DNA of 64,000 bases, from positions 806,001-870,000 of the forward strand of contig NZ_CP137734.1 of the NCBI RefSeq assembly GCF_033406955.1, read 5' to 3'. Source of the DNA: Streptomyces violaceoruber. Lineage in GTDB: Bacteria; Actinomycetota; Actinomycetes; Streptomycetales; Streptomycetaceae. This document shows positions 15,959 through 25,541 of this stretch, piece after piece. A model generated the notes under the pieces. The model had not been told where the DNA came from, searched no databases, and saw only the letters and a list, made by a program, of their open reading frames with translations. Position numbers and translations under genes: made by a program. Each line of letters begins with the position of its first letter. The stretch's first letter is position 1.

Positions 15959-17404
15959 GTGACTGTCAACGACGACTCGTTCACCAACTGGAAGCACCGC
16001 GAAGAGACCGCGGAATCGATGATCCCGATGATCGGGAAGCTGCACCGGGAGCAGGACGTCACGATCCTGCTGCACAGCCGTTCCCTGGTGAACAAGTCGG
16101 TGGTCAGCATCCTCAAGACCCACCGCTTCGCCCGCCAGATCGCCGGGGCGGAGCTGTCGGTCACCGAGACGATGCCCTTCCTGCGCGCGCTCACCGCGCT
16201 GGACCTCGGTCCCTCGCAGATCGACATCGGCATGCTCGCCGCGACCTACCGGACCGACGACCGCGGTCTGTCGGTCGAGGAGTTCACGGCCGAGGCCGTC
16301 GCCGGGGCCACCGGCGCCAACAAGATCGACCGGCGCGAGGGGCGCGACGTCGTCCTGTACGGCTTCGGCCGCATCGGCCGGCTCGTCGCCCGCCTGCTCA
16401 TCGAGAAGGCCGGGTCGGGCAACGGGCTCCGGCTGCGTGCCATCGTCGTCCGGGGCGGCGGGGAGCAGGATCTCGTCAAGCGTGCCTCGCTGCTGCGCCG
16501 CGACTCCGTGCACGGCCAGTTCCAGGGCACGATCACCGTCGACGAGGACAACAGCACGATCCTCGCCAACGGCAACGCCATCAAGGTGATCTACGCGGAC
16601 GACCCGGCCCAGGTCGACTACACGGCGTACGGCATCAAGGACGCCATCCTCATCGACAACACCGGCAAGTGGCGCGACCGCGAGGGCCTGTCGAAGCACC
16701 TGCGTCCGGGCATCGACAAGGTCGTGCTGACCGCTCCGGGCAAGGGCGACGTCCCGAACATCGTCCACGGCGTCAACCACGACACCATCAAGCCGGACGA
16801 GCGGATCCTGTCCTGCGCGTCCTGCACCACCAACGCGATCGTCCCGCCGCTGAAGGCGATGGAGGACGAGTACGGCGTGCTGCGCGGTCACGTGGAGACG
16901 GTGCACTCCTTCACCAACGACCAGAACCTGCTGGACAATTACCACAAGTCGGACCGTCGTGGCCGCAGCGCGCCGCTGAACATGGTCATCACGGAGACCG
17001 GCGCCGCCTCCGCGGTCGCCAAGGCACTGCCCGACCTGAAGGCGCGGATCACCGGCAGCTCGATCCGGGTGCCCGTACCGGACGTGTCGATCGCCATCCT
17101 CAACCTCCAGCTGGCCCGCGAGGCGAGCCGCGAGGAGGTCGTGGACCACCTGCGCGAGGTGTCGCTGACCTCGCCGCTCAAGCGCCAGATCGACTTCATC
17201 GGCGCGCCCGACGCCGTCTCCAGCGACTTCATCGGCTCGCGCCACGCCTCGATCGTGGACGCGGGCGCGCTGAAGGTCGAGGGCGACAACGCGATCCTCT
17301 ACCTCTGGTACGACAACGAGTTCGGCTATTCCTGCCAGGTCGTCCGCGTCGTGCAGCACGTCTCCGGGGTGGAGTACCCCACGTACCCGGCTCCGGCGGT
17401 CTGA
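15959..17404 (+). CDS. gap: Glyceraldehyde-3-phosphate dehydrogenase, long form
   Basis: A 481-aa GAPDH that oxidises glyceraldehyde 3-phosphate to 1,3-bisphosphoglycerate in glycolysis. The NAD-binding start is VVLYGFGRIGRLVARLLIEKAG near residue 130, the catalytic cysteine is C289 in SCASCTTNAIVPPLKAM, and WYDNEFGYSCQVVRVVQHV closes the catalytic domain. Roughly 125 extra residues precede the Rossmann domain, against about 335 aa for the usual enzyme. This extension occurs in other actinobacterial long-form Gap proteins and has no known function. The GTG at 15959 is the first plausible start. A strong terminator follows. Confidence 0.93.
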   Translation: MTVNDDSFTNWKHREETAESMIPMIGKLHREQDVTILLHSRSLVNKSVVSILKTHRFARQIAGAELSVTETMPFLRALTALDLGPSQIDIGMLAATYRTDDRGLSVEEFTAEAVAGATGANKIDRREGRDVVLYGFGRIGRLVARLLIEKAGSGNGLRLRAIVVRGGGEQDLVKRASLLRRDSVHGQFQGTITVDEDNSTILANGNAIKVIYADDPAQVDYTAYGIKDAILIDNTGKWRDREGLSKHLRPGIDKVVLTAPGKGDVPNIVHGVNHDTIKPDERILSCASCTTNAIVPPLKAMEDEYGVLRGHVETVHSFTNDQNLLDNYHKSDRRGRSAPLNMVITETGAASAVAKALPDLKARITGSSIRVPVPDVSIAILNLQLAREASREEVVDHLREVSLTSPLKRQIDFIGAPDAVSSDFIGSRHASIVDAGALKVEGDNAILYLWYDNEFGYSCQVVRVVQHVSGVEYPTYPAPAV

Positions 17405-17440
17405 TCCGGTCCGGTCGGGGCGACGCGGGGCGCGAGCGCG

Positions 17441-17477
17441 CGAGGGGCGGTGGGACACGGGTTCCCACCGCCCCTCG
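17441..17477. terminator. Intrinsic terminator after gap
   Basis: A perfect 15-bp inverted repeat (CGAGGGGCGGTGGGA at 17441-17455 and its complement at 17463-17477) with a 7-nt loop begins 37 nt after the gap stop. It also sits just past the 3' end of the minus-strand NanE-like remnant. Confidence 0.85.
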
Positions 17478-17488
17478 TGCGCGCCGGT

Positions 17489-17588
17489 TCAGCCGACGAC
17501 GACGCTGTGCGCACCCGCGGCGAGCGCCCGGGCGGCCTGCTCGGGCGTAGCGACACGGCCCTCGGCGATCACCGGGGCGGCGAGCGCC
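17489..17588 (-). pseudogene. C-terminal remnant of an NanE-like epimerase
   Basis: On the minus strand the last 29 codons read APVIAEGRVATPEQAARAL then AAGAHSVVVG and stop. This matches the end of N-acetylmannosamine-6-phosphate 2-epimerase (NanE), where the GRYxTPEQA...GAxxVVVG segment forms the phosphate-binding end of the TIM barrel. Everything N-terminal is absent. The homology ends abruptly at about 17588, where sequence from a different gene begins on the other strand. Confidence 0.55.
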
Positions 17589-17870
17589 GACCTGGGCCGC
17601 GTGGTCGAGGAGGGCGGGGCCGCCGAGGTCTCCGGCGCCTCCCGGCACCCGTACGCCGAGGCGCCGCTCTCCGCGACGCTGAGCCTGCCGGAACGCCCCG
17701 GGCGGATCGTGCCGCACGGCCCGGTGCCCTCGGCCACCCGCCCGCCGTCCGGCTGCCCGTTCCGCACCCGCTGCTGGAAGGCGGACGACGCCTGCGCCAC
17801 CGTCTTCCCGGCGGCAGCGGAGGCGCAGGCTGACGGGTATCGGCCAGCCCGGGCCGGGGCATGCGTGTGA
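17589..17870 (+). pseudogene. C-terminal remnant of an oligopeptide ABC transporter ATPase
   Basis: The plus frame reads DLGRVVEEGGAAEVSGASRHPYAEAPLSA then PPSGCPFRTRCWKADDACATVF. This is the end of an OppD/DppF-type ATPase: the GRIVEEG strand after the H-loop, the HPYTxALLSA element, and the oligopeptide C-terminal PPxGCxFHxRC cysteine motif. The Walker motifs and signature are missing. It starts exactly where the NanE-like remnant stops, so the two tails were joined by a deletion. Confidence 0.6.
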
Positions 17871-17929
17871 GGGCACGCCCCGTCCGGGCGCCGTGCGGCA
17901 CTACGGCCGGCTGATACGAGAATGGTTCC

Positions 17930-20212
17930 ATGAAAGCACTGGTTCGGCGCTCGCCCTGGGTCGAGGTGCTGGTCTGGTGCGTGGCCGTGCTGAGCCTCAC
18001 CGTCCTGGCCGCGGCGGCCGTCGTCCGCAGTACGGTGCTGGACCCCGGGTTCTACGGCCAGGTACTGGAGGACGAGCACGCCTACCAGCGCTTCTACGAC
18101 GAGGTGCTGGTGGACCCGCGCAGTACGCCGTTCACCAGCGACCTGCTGGAGCGGCTGCCCGTTCCGCAGTCGACCATCACCTCGAACCTCAAGGTGGTGG
18201 TCCCGCCCGAGACGCTGCGGACCATGGGCCAGGGGCAGATCGCGGAAATGGTCCACTATCTGGAGGGCGACCGCGAGCGGCTGCGGATCACGGTCGACCT
18301 GGAGCCCGTCGTCGCGAACGTCGAACGGCTCAGCCAGGCGTACTTCGGTGATGCCGTCGCGGCGCTGCAGAAGCGGTCCGAACCCGACTTCCAGGCTTTC
18401 GTGCAGCACCTGAGCGAGCTGGTGGCGCGGGTGGTGGCCGGTGAGGCTCCGCTGGACGAGCTGCCGACGCTGCCGCTCTCCCACAGCCAGGCGGACGCGG
18501 CCACGGACGCGCTGATGCGGCTGGTGCCGGACGGCGCGGCGCGCGACGGCGTCAGATCGACCGTGTTGACGGCCCTGGACCGGGGCGACGTGGCCTCCGC
18601 CCTGGCCGCGATCGCCCCGGTGGCCCTGACCGACCAGGTCCGGGACGCCGCCGAGGAGATGTTGCGGGAGGCGAAGCAGGGCACGTGGGTGGTGAGCGTC
18701 GACGTCGAGCCCGGGACCGAGGCGCTGGCTCCGCTGGACCGTGCGCGCAAGGTCACCCGGCTCTTCCAGGAGGTGGTGGAACCGGCGGCGGCCGTGCTGT
18801 GCGCCGCCGCGCTCACCCTGCTGTGGTTCCTGCGGCCGTCGCCCGCCAAGCGCCGGCTGATTCCGCTGGGCTGGGTGCCGGCTGCCGCCGCCTCACTCAT
18901 GGCGCTCACCGTGCTCGTGCTGCGGCTCACGCTGGGCGACACGCTGTTCGGCACTCCGCCGTCCTGGCCGCCCGCGGCCACGGGGCTGCTCGCCGACGTG
19001 CAGGCCGCCGCGCTCGACCGGCTGCTGACCACCGCCGTCGTCGTCGCGGTGATCCTGCTCGCCGCGGGCGCGCTGCTGATCACCGTCGGCTGGGTCTGGC
19101 AGACCCGGCCCAGCGTGCCGGTCCTCACCGATCCGCGGCACGTTCCGGCGCTGACTTTCACGGTCACCGCCGTCGCCCTCGTCGGGACCATGCTGGCGCC
19201 GGTGGCGATCAGCGGCTCCTCGCCGCGGATCTGCCAGGGCAGTGCCGAGCTGTGCGACGCCCGCTACGACGAGATCGCCCAGCTCGCGTCGCACAACGCG
19301 ATGGCGACGACCGCGGACCGGTTCATCGGTCCCCTCCAGGACCCGGACATCGTCGGTCAGCTGGGCGCCGGGTCGCGGGTCCTGCTGCTCGACACCCACC
19401 GCTGGGAGCGGCCCGAGGAGGTCGCGGAGCGGCTGAGCACCTCGGACTTCTCCCCCGCCGAGCGCCGTCGGCTGACCGCGATCCTGCAACGGGTGAACCC
19501 ACCCCATCCGGGCCTGTGGCTGTGCCACTCGGTGTGCGGCGCCGGGGCCATCGAACTGGAGCCGACGCTGCGGCAGATCGGCGAGTGGCTGCGCGACAAC
19601 CCGACGGAGATCGTCACGCTGATCCTCCAGGACGGCGTGGACGCGGTGACGACGCAGGACGCCTTCGAACGGGCCGGTCTCTCGGACCTGCTGTACGAGC
19701 CGGACCGGGACCCGGACCGTCCGTGGCCGAAGCTCGGGGACATGATCGACAGCGGCCGGCGGCTGGTCGTCTTCGCGGAGAAGGCGGACGGACCCGCGCC
19801 CTGGTACCGGAACCTGTACCGGTACGGCATGGAGACGCCCTTCGCCTTCCGCAGCCCGGACGAGATGTCGTGCCTGCCCAACCGGGGCGGTTCGGACAAG
19901 CGGCTGTTCCTGCTGAACCACTTCGTCACGGCGGGCGGCGGGCTGCGGCTGGACGCCGGGGTCGTCAACTCGCGGCAGCGGGTGCTGGAGCGGGCGCACA
20001 ACTGTGAACGGCAGCGCGGCAGACCGGTCAACTTCATCGCGGTGGACTACGCGACGATCGGCGACGCGCTGGGCGCGGTGAACGAGCTCAACGCCGAACG
20101 CGTCGAGGACGGCCCCCGCGTCCCGGTCGAGCGCACCCCCGGCCGGATCCCGGGCGCGGCGGAAGCCCGGCGGCGCGGTGGTGCTCCGCGCCGCCGGGCG
20201 GTTTCCCGGTGA
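17930..20212 (+). CDS. Membrane protein with C-terminal PI-PLC-like phosphodiesterase domain
   Basis: A 760-aa protein. One N-terminal membrane segment (about 11-33) is followed by an extracytoplasmic helical region of about 250 residues. A group of four hydrophobic segments (about 285-305, 318-340, 365-390, 405-425) comes next. From about 440 to 720 there is a TIM-barrel phosphodiesterase-like domain with QLASHNAMATTADRFIGPLQD, a VLLLDTH element (PI-PLC X-like His and Asp positions), LWLCHSVCGAGAIELEPTLRQI and PTEIVTLILQDGV. These place it near the PLC-like phosphodiesterase superfamily. The domain is predicted to face outwards, but the substrate is unknown. The stop sits at the base of a shared terminator. 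Confidence 0.75.
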   Translation: MKALVRRSPWVEVLVWCVAVLSLTVLAAAAVVRSTVLDPGFYGQVLEDEHAYQRFYDEVLVDPRSTPFTSDLLERLPVPQSTITSNLKVVVPPETLRTMGQGQIAEMVHYLEGDRERLRITVDLEPVVANVERLSQAYFGDAVAALQKRSEPDFQAFVQHLSELVARVVAGEAPLDELPTLPLSHSQADAATDALMRLVPDGAARDGVRSTVLTALDRGDVASALAAIAPVALTDQVRDAAEEMLREAKQGTWVVSVDVEPGTEALAPLDRARKVTRLFQEVVEPAAAVLCAAALTLLWFLRPSPAKRRLIPLGWVPAAAASLMALTVLVLRLTLGDTLFGTPPSWPPAATGLLADVQAAALDRLLTTAVVVAVILLAAGALLITVGWVWQTRPSVPVLTDPRHVPALTFTVTAVALVGTMLAPVAISGSSPRICQGSAELCDARYDEIAQLASHNAMATTADRFIGPLQDPDIVGQLGAGSRVLLLDTHRWERPEEVAERLSTSDFSPAERRRLTAILQRVNPPHPGLWLCHSVCGAGAIELEPTLRQIGEWLRDNPTEIVTLILQDGVDAVTTQDAFERAGLSDLLYEPDRDPDRPWPKLGDMIDSGRRLVVFAEKADGPAPWYRNLYRYGMETPFAFRSPDEMSCLPNRGGSDKRLFLLNHFVTAGGGLRLDAGVVNSRQRVLERAHNCERQRGRPVNFIAVDYATIGDALGAVNELNAERVEDGPRVPVERTPGRIPGAAEARRRGGAPRRRAVSR

Positions 20213-20235
20213 CCGGCCGCTCCTGTCGGCCGGTC
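20211..20235. terminator. Shared terminator between the PLC-like and GH87 genes
   Basis: GACCGGCC (20211-20218) and GGCCGGTC (20228-20235) are perfect complements with a 9-nt loop. The site lies between convergent genes and starts at the PLC-like stop codon. Confidence 0.65.
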
Positions 20236-20248
20236 CCGGCCGGCCCGG

Positions 20249-23200
20249 CTACTGGTTGATCTTGAACTGGGAGCCGGGTTCGATCCGTACGTCCTCCTTG
20301 GCCGAGTTGGTGATCGTGACGTCGGTCAGGGTCGCGCTGCCGCGGGCGCCGCCCATCGCGAGGATGCCGGAGCCGTTGTTCGACTTGTCGATGCGGACGT
20401 TCTGGATCTTCACGTCCGGCATCGCGCCGCCGCCCGTCTTGAACTGGATGCCGTCGTAGGTCGAGTCGAGGATCTCGGTGTCCCGGATGGTCACGCCCGG
20501 GATGTCCTGGCCCTGTGCGAAGAGGGTGATGGCGCCGAACTCCTGCGCCTCGCCCCAGAACGCGCCGCCGGTGCGGTGCAGGGCGTTGCCCGCGATGAGG
20601 GTCTGCCCGGAGAAGGGCAGCGGGTCGTGGTCGGTGGCGAGCATGATGCCGGGGTAGTTCATGGTGTCGGAGACGACGTTGTTCTCGATGGTGTTGCCGT
20701 AACCGCCGTACACCGCGATGCCGTTGGCCCGCCACGGCAGCTGGATCGTGTTGTTGCGGAAGTGGTTGTCGTGGCCGATGTCCACGGACGGGTCCTTCAC
20801 GTACTTGTTGGCCCAGACCGCGAGCGAGTCGTCGCCGGTGGTGCGGAAGGAGGAGTTGTAGACGGTGGAGTTGCGGGTGCCGTTGGAGAAGTTGATGCCG
20901 TCCGCATAGGTGTCGCGGATGCGCATGCCGGTGAACTCCAGGCCGTCGGCGGGGCCCCACAGTTCGGGGATGTTCGAGTAGTCGCGGCCGACCCAGACAC
21001 CGACGTTGGCGTGCTCGATCCACACGTTGCTGATCTTGGTGTCCTTGCCGAAGCGGCCGTTGAGTCCGACGCCGCCCTCCGCGTTGCCGTCGCCGCCGCG
21101 GATGGTGCCGGAGCCAAAGATGGCGAGGTCGGAGATCTGCGTGTTGCCGTCGATGTCGAAGCCGAAGTTGCCCTCGTGCGGGTGGTTGATGCCGCCGGCC
21201 TCCTGCGGCGGGGTCAGGGTGTAGAGCTGGGAGTGCCACATGCCGGCGCCGCGGACGGTGACGTTGCTGATGCCGACCTGGTTGTACTGGCCTCGGTCGA
21301 GCGGGTCGTCGGTGAGGATCTTCTGCTCCTGGCGCCACTGGCCGGCCGGGATCCAGACGCAGTCGATCCTGCCGTTCTGGTCGTCGGTGACGGCGCGCTG
21401 GATGGCGTCGGTGTCGTCGAGCCCGTCGCCCGGGACGGCCCCGTACTCGGTGATGGAGGTGCACTCGGCGGGCTTGGCCTTGGCGGGCGCGACCTGCTCC
21501 AGGTCGATCAGGTCGATGACGTAGAAGGCGGCCGAGTCGCCGGAGTCGCGCTGGAGGCGGAACTCGGTGCCCAGCGGGAAGGTCCGGTCGAGGAGCGCGT
21601 GGGACTCGTCGAAGAGGCGCCGGGCGTCGCCGCCGGGCCGGTTGGTGAGGCCTTCCGGGTCGTCGGTGCTGCCGTAGAGCCAGCTGTGCTTGGACGACAG
21701 GTTGAGCTTCTGCACGAACTCGCCGTCGGCGTAGAGGCTGATGGTGGCCTCGGCTCCGCCGCCGCCGGGGGCGTCGGGGACGGAGTTGCGCACCACGATG
21801 GAGTTGGTGGGCGTGGTGGAGGTGAACTCGACGTACTCGCCGGTCGAGTCGAGTCGTACCGACTTGCGGCCCGAGGACTCGGTGCCGAAGTCGGTGTGCC
21901 CGAAGGTCCGCTTGGCGTCGGTGCTGAGCAGGGTGCCGTCGTACCGGCCGTCCTCCGCCTCGTACTCGGTGTACGGCACGGCGGCGCCGCGTCCGACGAC
22001 GAGGGACTTGGCGAGCACGTTGTTGTTCTCGTTGGTCTCGGCGATGCGGGCGGTGGCGTCGGCGGTGGCGGTGAGGGTGACCCCGCCGCTCGTCGCCTTC
22101 CAGGTGCCGCTGACCGGCACGTTCACCGTGGCGCCTGCCGCGACCTGCCCGGTGGTGCCGTCCAGGGTGGTGGAGCCGGCCTGGACCCGGGTCACCGAGC
22201 CCGCCTCGACGGCGCCGGTGCCGCGGTTGTGCACGGCGACGGTGAAGGAGACCTCGGCGCCCACCGCCGGGTTGGCCGGGTTGGTGGTGATGGAGCGCAC
22301 TTCGAGGTCGGGGCCGGGCGCCCGGTCGACGACGAGGCGGTCGGTGGCGGAGCGGCTGTTGTTGGTGTCGTCCAGTTCGGCGACGGTGTCCTTCGGGTCG
22401 GCCACGGCGGCGACCGCGTAGCTGCCGGCCGCGTGGGTGCCGGTGGAGACGGCGACCTCGGCGGACTCGCCGGGGTCGAGCGCGGGGACCGCGGCGCTGC
22501 CGGCCGCCTGCCCCTCGACGGTGACCTCGGTGGTGGTCGCGGCCGAGGCCGCGGTGCCGGCGTTGCGGACCGTGGCGTTCACGGTGACCTCGTCGCGCTC
22601 GCTGGGCGCGGCGGGCGACCAGTCGAGGCCGGTGACGGTGAGGTCGGGCGCGGGTGCGGCGCTGCCGAGGACCTGGAACTCGGCGACCTGGCCGCCGGGG
22701 GCGCCGGTGTTGGAGAAGAACCGGAGCCGTACGTCGGAGACCCGGCCGCTGACCGGGATGGTCACCGCGTTGTCCTGGCCCGGGCTGAAGGCGTAGTCGG
22801 CGCGGTCGCGCAGCGAGGTGAAGTCGGCCTCGCCCTGGGCCCGTCCGAACACCTGGATGCTCTGGGTGCGGGCGGACCACACCGGGTCCGGATTGAGCTT
22901 GACGACGACACCGCTGACGTCGGCGTCGGCGCCGAGCCTGACGGTGAGGTCGGCCGGGTTGCCGGCGGCCTCCCAGTACGTGGCGGTGGAGTCGTCGGTG
23001 GCGTTGGCGGCGACGTAGTTCTGGGTCGTGGAGGTGGCTTCGGCGGGCTTGTTGCGGGCGAGGTTGGTGCCGGTGGGCGGCGGGCCGGTGTCGACGTCGT
23101 CCCCGTACACCTCGACCTCGGCCAGTTGCGCCGCGGTCCAGCCGGTGTTGCCGGTGATGTCGACGCGGACGTAGCGGGCCTCGGCGGGCGTGTCGAGGTC

Positions 23201-23644
23201 GATGGCCACGGTGCCCGCCCGCTCCGGGCCGAACGCCCGTCCGTCGGAGGCGTCGAGGCTGTGGAACGTGGCGCCGTCGGTGCTGCCCCGCAGGGAGAGC
23301 GTCTGGGTCCGGTTCTCCCAGCCGGCGGGCAGTTTGAGGACCACCCGGTCGACGTCGCGGGCGGTGCCGAGATCGACCTGGAGCCACTCGGGGAAGGTGC
23401 CGGCCGGCCCTTCCCAGTAGGTGGCCTGCTGCCCGTCGGTGGCGTTGCCGGCCGGGTAGGCGCCGTGCGAGCCGCCTGCCTTGGCGGGGCGGCCGAGGGC
23501 CAGATTGACGTCGGCGGCGGCCGTCACCGGCGGCGTCGCGGCCTGCGCGGTGGCGGCGAGGGGCAGTGGCAGCAGCCCGAGGGTCATCAGCCCGGCGACG
23601 GCGGCGCCCGTGAGCGTCCGCCGGCCGAGAGATCTCCGTCTCAT
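20249..23644 (-). CDS. Secreted modular GH87 glycoside hydrolase (GH87-1)
   Basis: An 1131-aa secreted enzyme. Signal peptide to about residue 36. Two F5/8-type C (discoidin) domains span about 45-175 and 200-330. Two CARDB adhesion-type domains follow (about 335-440 and 450-560), then a carbohydrate-binding region opening YTEYEAEDGRYDG (about 565-705). The catalytic right-handed beta-helix runs from ECTSITEYGAVPGDGLDDTDAIQ (about 715) to the end. D915 (YADGIN) and D938/D939 (TGDDS) have the same 23/24 spacing as the three catalytic aspartates described for GH87 alpha-1,3-glucanase, by recollection of that family. Expected substrate is alpha-1,3-glucan or nigeran. CTTGCG sites upstream link it to the LacI pair at 51903/57554. 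Confidence 0.85.
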   Translation of the reverse strand: MRRRSLGRRTLTGAAVAGLMTLGLLPLPLAATAQAATPPVTAAADVNLALGRPAKAGGSHGAYPAGNATDGQQATYWEGPAGTFPEWLQVDLGTARDVDRVVLKLPAGWENRTQTLSLRGSTDGATFHSLDASDGRAFGPERAGTVAIDLDTPAEARYVRVDITGNTGWTAAQLAEVEVYGDDVDTGPPPTGTNLARNKPAEATSTTQNYVAANATDDSTATYWEAAGNPADLTVRLGADADVSGVVVKLNPDPVWSARTQSIQVFGRAQGEADFTSLRDRADYAFSPGQDNAVTIPVSGRVSDVRLRFFSNTGAPGGQVAEFQVLGSAAPAPDLTVTGLDWSPAAPSERDEVTVNATVRNAGTAASAATTTEVTVEGQAAGSAAVPALDPGESAEVAVSTGTHAAGSYAVAAVADPKDTVAELDDTNNSRSATDRLVVDRAPGPDLEVRSITTNPANPAVGAEVSFTVAVHNRGTGAVEAGSVTRVQAGSTTLDGTTGQVAAGATVNVPVSGTWKATSGGVTLTATADATARIAETNENNNVLAKSLVVGRGAAVPYTEYEAEDGRYDGTLLSTDAKRTFGHTDFGTESSGRKSVRLDSTGEYVEFTSTTPTNSIVVRNSVPDAPGGGGAEATISLYADGEFVQKLNLSSKHSWLYGSTDDPEGLTNRPGGDARRLFDESHALLDRTFPLGTEFRLQRDSGDSAAFYVIDLIDLEQVAPAKAKPAECTSITEYGAVPGDGLDDTDAIQRAVTDDQNGRIDCVWIPAGQWRQEQKILTDDPLDRGQYNQVGISNVTVRGAGMWHSQLYTLTPPQEAGGINHPHEGNFGFDIDGNTQISDLAIFGSGTIRGGDGNAEGGVGLNGRFGKDTKISNVWIEHANVGVWVGRDYSNIPELWGPADGLEFTGMRIRDTYADGINFSNGTRNSTVYNSSFRTTGDDSLAVWANKYVKDPSVDIGHDNHFRNNTIQLPWRANGIAVYGGYGNTIENNVVSDTMNYPGIMLATDHDPLPFSGQTLIAGNALHRTGGAFWGEAQEFGAITLFAQGQDIPGVTIRDTEILDSTYDGIQFKTGGGAMPDVKIQNVRIDKSNNGSGILAMGGARGSATLTDVTITNSAKEDVRIEPGSQFKINQ

Positions 23645-23829
23645 GGGGGTCCTCTGTTCCGTGGGGAGTCGGGGAGTGCGCGACGGCCCGGCAGTTGGGG
23701 GGAAGCACCGAATCTGCGCGCCAATTGAGCAGGACAGTCGATTCTTTGCGGAAAGTGCGTCATCAGGTTTCTAGCGCGTCACCGGTTTGTCAACGGTCGC
23801 GGTTGGGGCGGGAATTGGCACGTAAACGA

Positions 23830-23926
23830 CTTGCGTTGCTTGCGACAGGCTTGCGCAGCACGTGAACTGGCAACAACGGAACCGCGGGCGGTGAACAGAC
23901 CGTTCCAAGTCGGCAAGTCACGCAAG
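23830..23926. promoter_or_regulatory. Cluster of CTTGCG half-sites upstream of GH87-1
   Basis: CTTGCG occurs at 23830-23835, 23839-23844 and 23850-23855, and the inverse CGCAAG at 23921-23926 with GCAAG at 23913. The same half-site forms palindromes in front of both LacI-type repressors and GH87-2. The cluster lies 186-282 nt upstream of the GH87-1 start, between it and the argG terminator. The rest of 23645-23962 shows no gene. Confidence 0.5.
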
Positions 23927-23962
23927 TCATGCACGAGGTGGAGCAACGGACGGGGCACGCAG

Positions 23963-24002
23963 AAGGGCCGGCTCGACACCCTCGGGTGTCGAGCCGGCCC
24001 TT
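23963..24002. terminator. Strong terminator after argG
   Basis: A perfect 18-bp stem (23963-23980 with 23985-24002) with the 4-nt loop CTCG lies 36 nt past the argG stop. It separates argG transcription from the GH87-1 control region. Confidence 0.9.
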
Positions 24003-24038
24003 GCCGGTGCGGGGCCCCCGGTCGCGGGGGCGGATGGA

Positions 24039-25541
<1,503 letters not shown>

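Noticed and set aside
20576..23728. Long open frame antisense to GH87-1
   Set aside because: Typical GC-bias shadow: Val/Gly/Asp-rich, no domain, mirrors a real coding frame.
23812..23930. CRISPR-like short repeats (CTTGCG series)
   Set aside because: Units are 6 bp with unequal 9-11 bp spacing and no conserved longer repeat; operator half-sites explain them better.
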